Source: Vicia villosa (Eukaryota > Streptophyta > Magnoliopsida > Fabales > Fabaceae). Taken from it: a DNA stretch of 64,000 bases. This document shows, in pieces, positions 11,769 to 23,503 of this stretch (positions within the stretch are counted from its first letter, which is position 1; each line of letters starts with the position of its first letter). Under the pieces are notes generated by a model that had not been told where the DNA came from, ran no database searches, and saw nothing but the letters and a program-made list of their open reading frames with translations. The stretch lies in NCBI RefSeq assembly GCF_029867415.1, contig NW_026705404.1, positions 661,706 through 725,705 on the forward strand, given 5' to 3'. The translations under genes and the position numbers were made by a program.

Positions 11769-12700
11769 TGATAACACGCAAATGTACCACTTATTTTACT
11801 CGATTTTCACATGTTTTTAGTATCGTTTATATCACTTTTTTCTCTATTATGATGGTATTGTGTGTTGTACTTCGGGTATTAATCACTTAGTGACCTCTAA
11901 ACGGAAAAATAGAGAAAATGGGGAAAATGGAAAAATATATCTAGTTCTAATTGTCATGATGGGCATGGCCCAACCATGACTGTTGTCACTGTCTTTCATT
12001 GTCCAGACCAACAACAACTAGCGAGCCAAGAAAGTAAATAGTGAAAGTTCAAATGCCATGACGGGCAGGCTGTCACATGAATGACACCCGTCATGGACAT
12101 CATGGGCAGATTGTCACCTCAGTGACGCCCGTCATGGCGTCTTTAGCCAGAAAAATTGACTACGGTCAACAATTCAATTTTTCCCCTCCTCCACTTTCTC
12201 CACTACTGTTGCACGTTTTACATCATTTCTTGAGCAAAAGTTAGCCTATAAATAACACCTTAGATTCATGATTTTGGCATTCAAACTTACATTGAGCACT
12301 ATATTCACTTTTAAAAGCAAAAATATCTTACATTGAGGTGTTTTTGCAAACTTGATTTACTGTATTTGGAGCATTATTTCTACTCTGTTGCTGCTATATT
12401 TTCATTACTTGTTGTTGCTTTATTTTCATTCCTTGCACCTTTATTTAAGTCAATATTGTATCGGATCAAAAGTCTCTCTTCAGAGCATTTATTCTATTCA
12501 AGTTGCTACTTTTATGCAATTTCTAAGTTCCCTTTACTTGCTTATTTTTATTATGTATGTCATGAAATATTACTCTTTATGTATTATGTTTATTAATGTC
12601 TCAGTAGATATGTTGAGTCTGAAACATGAGGATTGTCATACCGACAGGACTCGTATGAATTGCACGCTTAAAAAATTGTAACGAAAATAATTTTTATGTT
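11769..12700 (+). repeat. LTR (gypsy-like), right end uncertain
   Basis: A purine tract (ATGTGGAGGAGCT, 11756-11768) precedes TGATAACACG, a typical polypurine-tract/LTR start. The LTR has a TATA box CTATAAATA at 12246-12254. The LTR at 62941 starts with the same ten bases and has a similar layout, so they are related families. The 3' end of this LTR was not fixed. No intact internal region is present to its left. Confidence 0.6.
12056..12145. repeat. Palindrome pair upstream of LTR TATA box
   Basis: CCATGACGGG (12056-12065) and CCCGTCATGG (12087-12096) are perfect 10-bp inverted arms; inside them TGTCA (12071) pairs with TGACA (12082). A second, partly decayed copy follows to 12145 with TGTCAC / GTGACG arms. 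A third, weaker copy lies near 11955-11985. The TATA box is about 100 bp downstream. Confidence 0.75.
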
Positions 12701-13214
12701 TTGAAATTTCTGTTTTTAACGCAAAATATTCACTATGATAGTAGGAATACCGAAATACCAATTTCAACTCGAAAGAGCGAAAGCGGTATCTAACTAAAGA
12801 AAATTCAGATTTTTTATTTTTAAAATAGATAAATAATTTTCTAAATTAAATAAGAAACTACTAATTTTTAAAAGGGAATTTAAATTTGTAATTTGTATCA
12901 CGCGAAAGCATACGTTTACGAGTTTAAAACCTGATAACGGACACACAAAAACAGACGATGCCTTTAACATAGTTTTTTTGCTAATTTTTTTTCTTGTTAT
13001 CATAAAGTGTTGCAATTTATAAGAGTAACAATGGTAGGTGGGAATCATGTTTCGGCCTCTCGTTATTAAATTTAAATTAAAACGATATTTTTCAATTTCG
13101 CCCAAGACAAACAATATGTGTAGCCTTAGATAAATATTGTAGTAACAAATAATTGTAATTGGTGATTGATCTCTATGGGATCGATTAAATATTTTATATT
13201 AAAACCGATAAAAA
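12701..13214. other. AT-rich stretch without genes
   Basis: I see nothing coding here. It may include the end of the LTR that starts at 11769. Confidence 0.3.
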
Positions 13215-13610
13215 CTTTGATGAGAAAAATCACATTGATCCCTGAAACAATTCATAAATTTAAGTAACTAAATCATCAGTGTATAAAGAACATATGAAAA
13301 TGAGTTACGTCAGGATTGGATTAAGCACAGATAACACGACACAGACATTGACACATCGACACAAATAATACAATACCGACACTGACACGTCAACACAGGT
13401 AATATGACATTGACACTAACACTGACACGACAGCACAGGTAATACGACACTGAAACTGACACGTCGACGTCGGTAATACGACATCGGCATTGATACATCG
13501 ACATCGGTAATACGGCACCAATGTTAACACGTCGACACCAGTAATATGACACTGACACGTCGACACCGCTAATATGACAACAACACTGACATGTCTTACA
13601 CTAGGAATAG
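13215..13610. repeat. Partial duplicate of makorin exon 2 / intron 1 with minisatellite
   Basis: Positions 13215-13273 match the makorin exon 2 end and the adjoining intron (8613-8640 joined to about 8679-8709), but about 40 bp between them, including the splice acceptor and the first Cys of finger 1, are missing. The two sides meet at a shared CCC(T), as in a microhomology deletion. Minisatellite units of the same family (GACACGTCGACACCGGTAAT-like) follow to 13610. It is a non-coding copy about 4.6 kb from its source. Confidence 0.75.
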
Positions 13611-14004
13611 TCCATTAACTTAGGGCAAACATAGCTATCTAGTTGGATGTATTTATCTAACATGACCTTTTTTTTTAATATTTAGAATTTATTATTATAA
13701 TTAGTTATTGTTGAAACACGTTTGTTCAAAAAAGAAGTAGTTCTAGTTTGGTTCAAAGCTGAGACATGTTATCTGAAGAGCAAAGAGAATACGATCTTCG
13801 TTGCCACCAACGACACCACCTCCACTCTCAATAACCTCCTCATCGTTCCATTATTGGAAGTGTTTTACGGTGATTATAAATAAATATAAAACTGTGTTTT
13901 TGAATAGGGATCCAATGCCTTCCATTCACATCTTTAAAACCCTATTTTTATTCATTCTCCATCTCCTTCTTTCTTCTTCTCCTCTCTGTTCTCGATTCAC
14001 TATA

Positions 14005-15010
14005 ATGGCCAAATGAGCTAAAAGAAAGACCAAGCACACCGAAGATTCCAACCTGATTTCGAACCTGCTGCAGCTACAATATTATCGCATGAAAACAAGA
14101 ACAAAAACCAAATGAGCAAAGCTCCTCCCAAAACAAAATGTGACAAAACCTCAAAACCACAATCTGAGCCTGAATATTTTGAAGATAAGCGCAACTTGGT
14201 TTGCTCTTCAACTTTAATCTCAATTGTTCATATATTTTTTTTATTATTATAATATGTGTTCATTTAAAATTTGAGGTTTTATATATTATGTAGCTTTAAA
14301 TGTTCAATAAAAATAGTTTTTTTAAATATTATTAAGAAGAAACTGGCAAATAATGTTTGCAATTTTAATTATTTAGATTATTTGAACAAATTAGACCTAA
14401 CTGAGATTATTTTGTTGAATTTGATTTTGTAGGAGGAACTATGGGTTGAAATTGAGGTTTGTTCATTTTATTTTATTTTTTTATTGTTTTATAAGATGAT
14501 ATTTGGTTTATGTTTTTATTTTTCTAACTGCATTTTATCATAATGGCAGTGAGATCAATTGGATTCCTTGTATGATATAAAATGGAATTTCTCTAATTTA
14601 GAAGTGAGTTTTTGACTCACTTAGATTTCTGTTGATAATCAGTATTTGAGTTTTAATTAAGTCAAGTGCTTTATTTAATGGAATTGATAATGATATATGG
14701 GGTTTGTATGTGCTTTTTTTTGTCTTTAGAATGCATTTGAAGGGGGTGGCTTGTTGTTTGGAAAGAAGGTTTACCTCTTTGGCTGCATTGAGCGTAAGTA
14801 GTGTGTGAGTGAACTTTCTTTTATGTTTCATCATTTTGTGAGTTGGTTAGGAAACTAATTTTTTTGGTAGCCAAGCCTCTTATTTGGTCACATTTAGCTT
14901 ACATTGTTCTTATGCATCTTGATGTTGCAGCTCAATTGGTCATGCATAGCCGAGAAAACAAACAATTATGCATTCTAGTTGTTGTAACGGCAAGTTCTCA
15001 AACTGGGTTG
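14005..15010 (+). pseudogene. HEAT INTOLERANT 4 (HIT4)-like unprocessed pseudogene
   Basis: Exon-like pieces with splice-like borders run in order: MAK, a stop, then AKRK (14005-14030); EPEYFEDKRNL (14167-14199); EELWVEIE (14433-14456); DQLDSLYDIKWNFSNLE (14553-14602); NAFEGGGLLFGKKVYLFGC (14731-14787); and QLVMHSRENKQLCILVVV (about 14933-14985). The series matches the N-terminal half of plant HIT4, a chromocentre-associated heat-tolerance protein, as I remember it. A stop at codon 4, a frameshift after the start, and a TGA just before DQLD break it. Introns remain, so it arose by DNA duplication, not retroposition. The C-terminal half is not seen. Confidence 0.65.
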
Positions 15011-15034
15011 TCTGCTTTCTGGTTGTTTCATTAA

Positions 15035-15785
15035 ATATTGACAATTTGGTTGTGCTCATGATTTTGGAATTGTTTTAGGGTGGTTACTTATATAATCCAA
15101 TGTAGACTTAGAAACTATATTTTATTAAGTTTGCATTTGGTTCCCAATGTGGTTGGTTTGGTGGTCACAATACTTGATTTTGATGTGGCACACAACATAA
15201 ACTCTGACGTGGTGCATTTGGTTCCATTAAGGAAGTATGCAATCAAAGCTTAGGCTAGGATTTTTTTTAGTTGTATTTTTAGACCTGTTTTTTGAATTAT
15301 TGGAACATTAAGGTTGGCTAATTTGTTTGTCACTATATTTACCATCCAATTTTTGTTCTAATTACTTTTTTGGTTTCCATTATAGTTTTTATACACAAAG
15401 AATCTATCTTAAGAATTCACAAGTTTGATTTTAAAATTAGTTATTTGAAGAATTTGTACTAGTTATTTGAAATATAGAGAATCAATTGATTATGAAGAGT
15501 TATATTTTTTTACACACTATTAACGATTTGTGGGTGTTTTTAACTTCTAAAAACAAAATCCTTGCAGTTTAAATAATATATCAAATTTTAATACATATGC
15601 TTACTCATGTTTGTACCAATTGTCTTGTTGTCATGCCACGTCAGCATAATTTAACAATTTTCACAAAATTTAGAGAAAAGAACAATTCGATTAACGGAAA
15701 TGTTTTTAAGAGACTAATATGTAACATTTTTTTAGATAAGGGGCTAAAGTGAAATATTAAATTAAGTTAATGAAATGGTATATCT
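15035..15785. other. Non-coding stretch
   Basis: I see no gene or clear repeat. It may hold decayed HIT4-like introns or LINE sequence. Confidence 0.3.
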
Positions 15786-15789
15786 CTTG

Positions 15790-17149
15790 TCAACCTGCTC
15801 AATATCCCTGAGCACCTTCATCGGTATCTCAAGTCAAGTGTTAATGGCTACCTTGACTATTCTCAATGGTGCATCCTGTTGGACCTTCTAGATAAGTACC
15901 ATGACATTCAATACCATATTATGAAGGTGGATATTCCTTTGGAGCAATTTGAGAACCAATTAATCTGGAAACACTCCAACTCAAGTATGTTATCCCTCAA
16001 AGACGCTTATAGTTTATGTACTCCTTATTCTAGCACTAAAGCCTGGCCGAAGCTTATCTGGAATTCTGTTATTCTCTCTGCCAAATATTTTATGGTCTAG
16101 AGGTTATGGCACAACAAAATGCCGATAGATGTTAGCTTGTAGTGAAGAGCCTACAACCTCCCATCCAGGTGTAGTCTTTGTCTTAACCATGAAGAATCTA
16201 CTAAACATATCTTCCTTAATTGTAGCTTCTCTAGAGTCATTAGTATCTGGTTTTAGGACCTTATAAGATATAACATCAATTCGTCCTTCATCTCTAAAAT
16301 TTTTAATTCTACAGCGGGAGTTGGAGCACACAATGTTAGGTTGTCATTTGTTCTGCTGTTGTCAACATCCTGAATCACATCTGGCTTGCCAGAAATCAGG
16401 CTAGATTCAAGAGCATTATGCCCAATTCCTAAAATGTTATTTCATCCAGTCTTGCAAATATGCACTTGTCGGACAAACTCACTAAAAATATCATAGGCTC
16501 CTCCATTCAGGACTTCATTATTCTCAATGCATTCAAGGTCACTATTCATCACCCCAATGCTCCAAAGATCTTGAAGGTTATCTAGCAAGCACCTCTTGTT
16601 GGCTGGATGAAATGCAACACAGACGGTTCAACATTGGGAAGCCTCGGCCTATCTGCCTGCAGTGGCCTCTTCAGAAACAATTTGGGTGACTATAAGGGCT
16701 ACTTTGTAGTCAACCTTGGCATTTCTAACTCCCTTTTTCCTGAAGTCGTAAGTGTCATTTTGCCTATTGAGATTGCTTTCTCCAAAAATTGGCACTATCT
16801 ATGGGTTGAATGTGATTCTATGTTGGTTACTCTTACTTTTGATACCCCTAACATCATTCCTACTAACCTCAAAATTAGATGGAACCAGTGTTTATACAAG
16901 CTTAAATCTGTGAAATCTTTGATTTCTTATGTTTATAAAGAAGGTAACCATTGTACAAATACTCTTTCTAATTTAGGATTATCTTTATCTAAATTTACTT
17001 TGTGGACTTCGCCTCAGAATGTAGTTAAAAAAGGTCTAGTCAAGAATAGACTTGAGTTCCTCTACAAATTTCCGGGTGGGTTTGGCTTGACCCCACTTTT
17101 TGTAATCCATTTTTTGTTTAATGACATATTTTTTGGATTAAAAAAATAG
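15790..17149 (+). pseudogene. L1-type LINE 3' end: zf-RVT and RNase H
   Basis: The sequence reads through several stops: a QLIWKHSNSSMLSLKDAY segment (15955-16010) leading to a reverse-transcriptase zinc-binding region (LWHNKMPIDVS, CSLCLNHEESTKHIFLNC, 16105-16220), then an RNase H domain at 16607-17149 starting MKCNTDGSTLGS, with VECDSMLV carrying a later acidic residue. This order is that of plant L1-type LINEs. The RT core and ORF1 are absent, as in 5'-truncated copies. A run of Ts and As follows 17149 but no clear poly(A) tail was fixed. Confidence 0.75.
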
Positions 17150-17407
17150 TTTTAAGATCATTTTTTTTAATCAATTTGCAGTAGTTTTTAATTGAATGAG
17201 TTTTTGATTAAAACATAAAGCTCTAGCATCAAATATTAACATCCGGTGGCACTCTTCTATTGGCAGTAAGCAACTAACCCAACCATCCACGTAAGCCTAA
17301 CCTTTCAATTTCTCTATCCTCAATAGATAAGAAAAAAATCCACACATTATTTTTTCATCTTTCAATGGACACCAAAACATAACAACAAACATATCCAAAA
17401 AAAAACA

Positions 17408-18160
17408 ATGGCCACCATTTTCTCATCTCCACCACCCATTTTCTCCTCCTCCACCACCACAACCACCACCGCCACCACCACCACCACCACCACCACCACA
17501 ACCACCACCATCTCAAAACCACTCATCTCTTTCAAACACCAACACCCACTACTAACCACCACCTTAACAGCAACAGCCACAGCAGCAGCCATAGCCACCA
17601 TTCTCACAACCTCACCCCCCTCCATAGCAGCAGAATCATCACCCCCCTACAATCTCTACTACGGAACAGCCGCCAGCGCCGCAAACTACGGCGGCTACGG
17701 CGGCAACTCCAACAAGAAAGACTCAGCCGAATACATCTACGACGTTCCAGAAGGCTGGAAGGAGCGTTTAATCTCAAAGGTCGAAAAGGGTACAAATGGA
17801 ACAGACAGTGAATTCTATAACCCAAAGAAGAGAACAGAGAAAGAGTATCTGACTTACCTTTCTGGGTTTCGTCAGTTAGCTCCAAAAGATGCGGTTTTGA
17901 ACAACTTGGCTCTCTCTGATGTGAATTTGCAGGATATTATTGGTAGTGCTGATAATGTGAGTTCTGAAGAAGTGAAGGATGATAAGGGTCAGGTTTATTA
18001 TGTTTATGAGATTGATGGGGTTGGTTTTCATAGCTTGATTTCTGTTACTTGTGCTAATAATAAGCTTTATGCTCATTTTGTTAATGCTCCTGCTCCTGAG
18101 TGGAATAGAGATAAGGATGTTCTTACTCATGTTCATAAGTCTTTTAAGACTCTTGGGTAA
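17408..18160 (+). CDS. TL19: Thylakoid lumenal 19-kDa, PsbP-fold protein precursor
   Basis: Single-exon gene of 250 residues. Residues 1-47 are rich in Ser/Thr and lack acids, as in a chloroplast transit peptide, with a Thr run at 16-34. Residues 48-67 form an Ala/Thr/Leu-rich lumen-targeting segment ending in SIAA before E76, a likely thylakoid-processing site. The mature part (YNLYYGTAASAANYGGYGG, then EYIYDVPEGWKERL at 108-121, to the end) matches the TL19 branch of the PsbP family, close to Arabidopsis At3g63540 as I recall it. Such proteins sit in the thylakoid lumen near photosystem II; the precise role of TL19 is not settled. Start and stop are clean and no defects are seen. Confidence 0.85.
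   Translation: MATIFSSPPPIFSSSTTTTTTATTTTTTTTTTTTISKPLISFKHQHPLLTTTLTATATAAAIATILTTSPPSIAAESSPPYNLYYGTAASAANYGGYGGNSNKKDSAEYIYDVPEGWKERLISKVEKGTNGTDSEFYNPKKRTEKEYLTYLSGFRQLAPKDAVLNNLALSDVNLQDIIGSADNVSSEEVKDDKGQVYYVYEIDGVGFHSLISVTCANNKLYAHFVNAPAPEWNRDKDVLTHVHKSFKTLG
17452..17513. repeat. (ACC)n microsatellite in the transit peptide
   Basis: A run of ACC/ACA triplets codes the Thr tract of the TL19 transit peptide. Length changes of three bases would stay in frame. Confidence 0.8.
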
Positions 18161-19865
18161 TTGTAATGTGTCTTTTTGATGTATAGATATTATGGTTGTT
18201 GAATAATGGATATTCTATAATGATGAGAATGGTGTTTTGTGGTTAATTTGATATGATTATGTTGGTGGTGACTTGAGGGTTTCATTTTCAGGATCCTTTT
18301 TAGGTCATTACTTATGTTTATAGCCAAATTAGATCTCAACATAATGATGGCATTCCTTTTGGTCACTTTTTTTCTTCAATTTTTCCTCTTCTTAAGTGAT
18401 AGGGCTAAGCGTTGTGATCTTCTCCATTTTCTAAAAAGAAAGAGCTTCATTACTAATGTTTTTGGTATATAAATGTTAAATTGTAATCACAAATTCCAAA
18501 AACATATGCATTATACACTAAAGGATTTAGTATTGGAGTTTTCAATTTCTCTAGCCCCAACTCTAGGGCTAAGTATATGAGTGGTTTTGCTAAAGTGACA
18601 TGGTGTCAGATCTATTTGAATGATTTGTAAGGATGATATTACAAATGATATTTTTACAGGTATAGTTTTTTTTTACTTGGAAATGATTTTTAGATAGAAC
18701 AAAAGTGAACTTATGCACTTTCTTTCACTGACCTCAGTTCAAATGATTTAACCTATTGTAGATCAAATATTTTGTGTTGATTCTATGATTGATTTTGGAA
18801 TGTGATTTTGTGTTTCTTTTTGTGAATTTGTTGATCGTCAATGATGGTCGTATTGTTTTAAGATGTCAATGGTGGTTCTCTTTTTTTTTTCCATTGTTTT
18901 ATCTTTGACTTTCTTTGATTAATTGGGCACATCTAGCGCGATCTAAAAATCTATGTAATCCAGTGTTTTGCCTCCTTTTTATATTATAGATTTTGTCAAA
19001 AAAATCTCAACATAATATGCATGATTGTCTGGTATCAACTAAGCCAGTGTACCTTACAATATTTTTGATATTAATTTAATTGGTCAATTTTGGGTTTATC
19101 AATCAAATCCTCTTAAATTTGTTTCTTTTAGATACACACAATGTGCCATAAAATATGGTAATATTATGGACAACAATACCATGAAACATAAACAGAATGG
19201 AAAATAAAATGAAATTTTCTTTAACAATGAAATTAAACTCATCAGTTGTGGGCACATTAAAGGGTAAAATTTTCTTTAACAAAGCTGAAATAAAATTCTA
19301 CAAAAATAACAAGAAATAGAACAAGTAGTTTCTTCCCCAAAAAACTTGAATGCATTTTAAGAAATGCAACTTAACTGAGTAAAAGAAAAACAAACCACCA
19401 TCGACAGCAAATACACAACTGTAACAATACAGAAAGAATAAAATGATTATATTAGCAATAGCAATGAAGTAAATGAAGTCGTCCAATGAAACTCAATTTT
19501 TTCCTTTTTCCTTTTTTCCTTTTTTTTTTCTTATTAAATCTTTCACTGACACTTACAAAACAAAAACCAGAGAAACACTCTCCAGCAATAAACATCCTCC
19601 TCTTCTGTAGTAGCTTCAGCCGAAGACCAAAAATAGACATTATTTAATGCAGTTTACTACCTAAATAGATATCTTAGTATCTAAATATTCAAATATCCTC
19701 CATGTACACAAGAAATATTCAGAAATTAATCCAGCTGTCTCCTTACATTAATATTTTTTTTTTACCAATTTATATGATATAAGACATGAAGACTCTGGTT
19801 TAACTTTCGGTTATCACCATCTCAATATTAGAATTATGTCGTACCCAAGCCTCGCGATATTTGAA
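18161..19865. other. Convergent 3' intergenic region
   Basis: It lies between the stop codons of two convergent genes, TL19 (plus) and the RRM gene (minus). It is AT-rich with poly-T tracts near 18880 and 19520. I see no coding region. It should contain both 3' UTRs. Confidence 0.5.
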
Positions 19866-22800
19866 TTATGCCGTACCCGTACCCGTACCCAAGCCTTCTG
19901 GCTTAGATGGTGTTCTAATGTAGGTGAGACCACGAGGAGTTGCAGGTGTTGTAAAATTGCTGGTATTCACTGATGAACCACTGTCGGCTGGATTAGTCGG
20001 AGCACCTCGCTTCCATTGCATGCTCCTTGCACCCAGTTTCATTGGAGGCCGAGGTCTAAATGAACCAGGCATACCTCTTGCAAAGGGTGGTCTGGGAAAC
20101 CTAGCAGTAGGAAATGGAGATCCCCTAACAACTCGTGGCCATGTTGTGGTTGGAGCAGATTCTTGAGGGGCAGCACTTTTCTTTACCACCTGCAGTGAAA
20201 AAGTAAATGCAAATAATTTAGTTCGTGGAAGGCGATTGTGATCAACGTATCCAGCACGAGATTTTAAGTAGGATCAATAGGCCAGATGGTGAATGATCGT
20301 AGCATGGCATGTAAGATCATACCGAAGGAAAAAATTATAAAATACATAGACAAAATAACCTTAAAATCACAACATTCAAGCAATTTAACTAATAATTCAT
20401 AACCATCGTTACGTAAATGAAGCACTGGTTTTCCACTTAAAGGTAAATCAAGGTTTTTTAATTAAAAACTTGACTCAGTTAGACAGGCCCAAAAAAATCC
20501 AGCACGTTTCTTTAACGATCTTGCTTCAAACGATCTGTGAACGTAGCACGCTTTGGCAGTCATGGCACAACACCCAATCTTGACTACACTGATCGTCTTA
20601 CTTGATACTTAATCCCTCAAGTCTGAAGTTCATGCTAATCACAAAATTTAGTTATCAGCAATCTTAGTGCAATTGGAAGAGGAATTTGACTATAAAGGTA
20701 ACCTAATTCTACAATGTTAGCACAACACACCAAAATGATCTCACGAAGTGCGGACCATCGAAATACACCTAGTCAGGCAGCCATTGATCATCACAAAACT
20801 CCTTTTCTAGAGTGAGAGAGGTTTATGTTTTCCTCAATCAGATTCTCAAGAACTTAACTGACAGAGAGCAGGAAAAGGACAACAGGAAATCGATAACAGA
20901 AAGAAAGGCATTATTGGCACCCATGGTCTCACGAAAGAGATTGCAGGGATACGTGAAAGTCATCTGGAAACAAGACTCAAAACATTAGATGTTTGAAATA
21001 TGGGGGAGAAGCAATGGATTTTTTGGGATGAAGGTTGCAACATACTACACCTGCAGCTTGACCATGGCAGAGGAAGCCTCTGATTTGGAGCGATCTAGAG
21101 GAAGTCTCATCTATGGATCTTTCATACAACCCCATCAAAGGTGGCGTTGAGAAGAAGGTTCAACAATCACAATAACAACAATCAAGCTTTATCCCACTAA
21201 GTGGGATCAAACTACAACATAATATTCCATAAAAAGTTATGTTTCTATCCAATTCATTAATCTCGAAATCTATCTTAATAGTTTCTCTTATAGATTTTCT
21301 AGGTCTTCCTCCACCTTTAGAGTTTCGACTATTCTCCTCGGATCTACTCTCCTTACAAAATCCACAACTATGTTGTCACTAGCATGCTATGCACCGCAAT
21401 AGCGGAATGCTGTATGTTGTCAATAGCATGCTATGCATCGCAATAGCAGAATGTCGTAGGTTGTCAATAGCATGCTATACACTGCAATAGAGGAATGCCG
21501 TAGGCACATAAGAGTAGTAGTGTATGGCGCAATGCTATTGGTATGCCACAAATAATCATCCTGCTCTTCTTCCTACTTTTAGTTCATTCTGCTTTATTCT
21601 TCTTCTCTGCTTTAGTTTTATTACTAGTCTATACTTTAGGTTCTTGAGTCTTCACAATAGCGGTTATCATACTACCCGATATTATCCACAGGTCTTCTCA
21701 CTACATTCCCAGACCACCTAAGCCTAATTTCCACTATCATTTCTACTATTGGTGCTACTTCAACTCTCTCTAATTTTGTCATTCATAATCCTATTGTCTA
21801 GTTTTACCACACATCCAACTGAAAATCTTCATCTCTGTTACATGCTCAGTTCATTTCTACTATTGGTGCTACTCCAACTCTCTCTAATGTAGTCATTTAT
21901 AGTCCAACATTTTGTACCGTACATCACTACTCTTACACTTATGCATGAATCGTTTCAGGACTCAGATACAGAATGAAATTTAAGGCAAGGCTGTTTAACA
22001 CTCTACCAAACTACTCCCTCTGTCTCATATTTTGTGTTGTTCAAGGTAAAGCACGCGTCTTACAAATTTATTAATTCAATCATATATGAGATGTAAAATA
22101 TTATTTGCCAACTAAATGTCCTGAATGAGAATTAGGTAGAGTGACATTAATTAGTAAGTATAGTTGAGATATAAATAAGGGTATTATTGAAGAAAAGATT
22201 AATAACATCTTGATATTCTTAAGTTATTGTTTTTAAAACATATAAAAAGTACTCCAAACAAGACAATTTATGAGACAGATGGAGTAACAAACAACTAGTT
22301 GACCACTCAAACTGAATCAACCGGATTAGCTCCCAATAACATAGAACTAGAGAAACCTAGTATTTATGATAAAAATAAGCACCAATTACAGAATAGGCTA
22401 GTAGAGCAATGGAAAACTACGAAGGTGAAAAATCCTCCTTAACCAAAGGCCCCAACTGTGAGAGTGGTTAGATCTTCTCTACTTAGATAGAGGCAATAGA
22501 TAGGGTATGACCGGAGTGCATAAGTACCTATTTCCATACTTGTGTCTTTAGAAAACAAACTACATGTCTCCTCAATACCCACATGGATAAAAACTTCAAT
22601 AGGAATTGCAAACCCTGGTGAATTATTTGCAATGGGACAATAGGAACTTGCTACAAGCACTCTCTCCAACTTATTGATGTCATTAAACTCATTCGGAAAA
22701 AGAATTTTAAAGATTAGCCAATCAAATTCAAATCATAAATTAACATAATCCAAATATCATTAAAAAATATCTAATCTAAAACTAAAATTATAAAACATAA

Positions 22801-23412
22801 AACATATGGTGTGGACATAGGTGGATTAGGTACTATAGTACCTACATCTGAAAATCTTGTGAACAATTGCCCATTTCTATAACCACGTCCTTTTTTATAG
22901 GTACAAAACGTTGATCGCGGACAAATTTTTCTGTGCCCAAGTCTGGAGTGGCATCCCATTTCCTCTACAATACAGTCACATCTTCTAGCTACCTAAACTT
23001 ACAACTCATGACTATTAAGGACTGGGCCACCTCCATAAAATGGCAACTATAGAAATTGGCAATCTCAAATGAAAAAGGTATTAAACAATGTGAGAAAATT
23101 GGAGGGGAGATGTAGAACCTCTAGATAACTAAGTCTGTCTGTTTCTCAGGAAGATTGTATTCTAAAATTGTGCTACAACTTACAACAAAAGTAACCGAAT
23201 GCATTTGTGAAAACACGTTTATTCCCCTAGGGGCATTAATTCAAACATGTGTCGAAGTAGCAAGCTGAGAACAATACCTTGAGAATTCGTGACATGAAAG
23301 AAGTGCCATCTAGAGATAGTGCATTATCTGCTGCTTCTTTTAGCATGAATTCTACCAAAGCTGCCCTGCTCAAGTAAACACAAATTAAAATAAAGTTGCA
23401 AACAAAGTGAGC

Positions 23413-23503
<91 letters not shown>

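Noticed and set aside
17362..17625. Minus-strand frame rich in Val opposite the TL19 gene
   Set aside because: Shadow of the ACC repeat.
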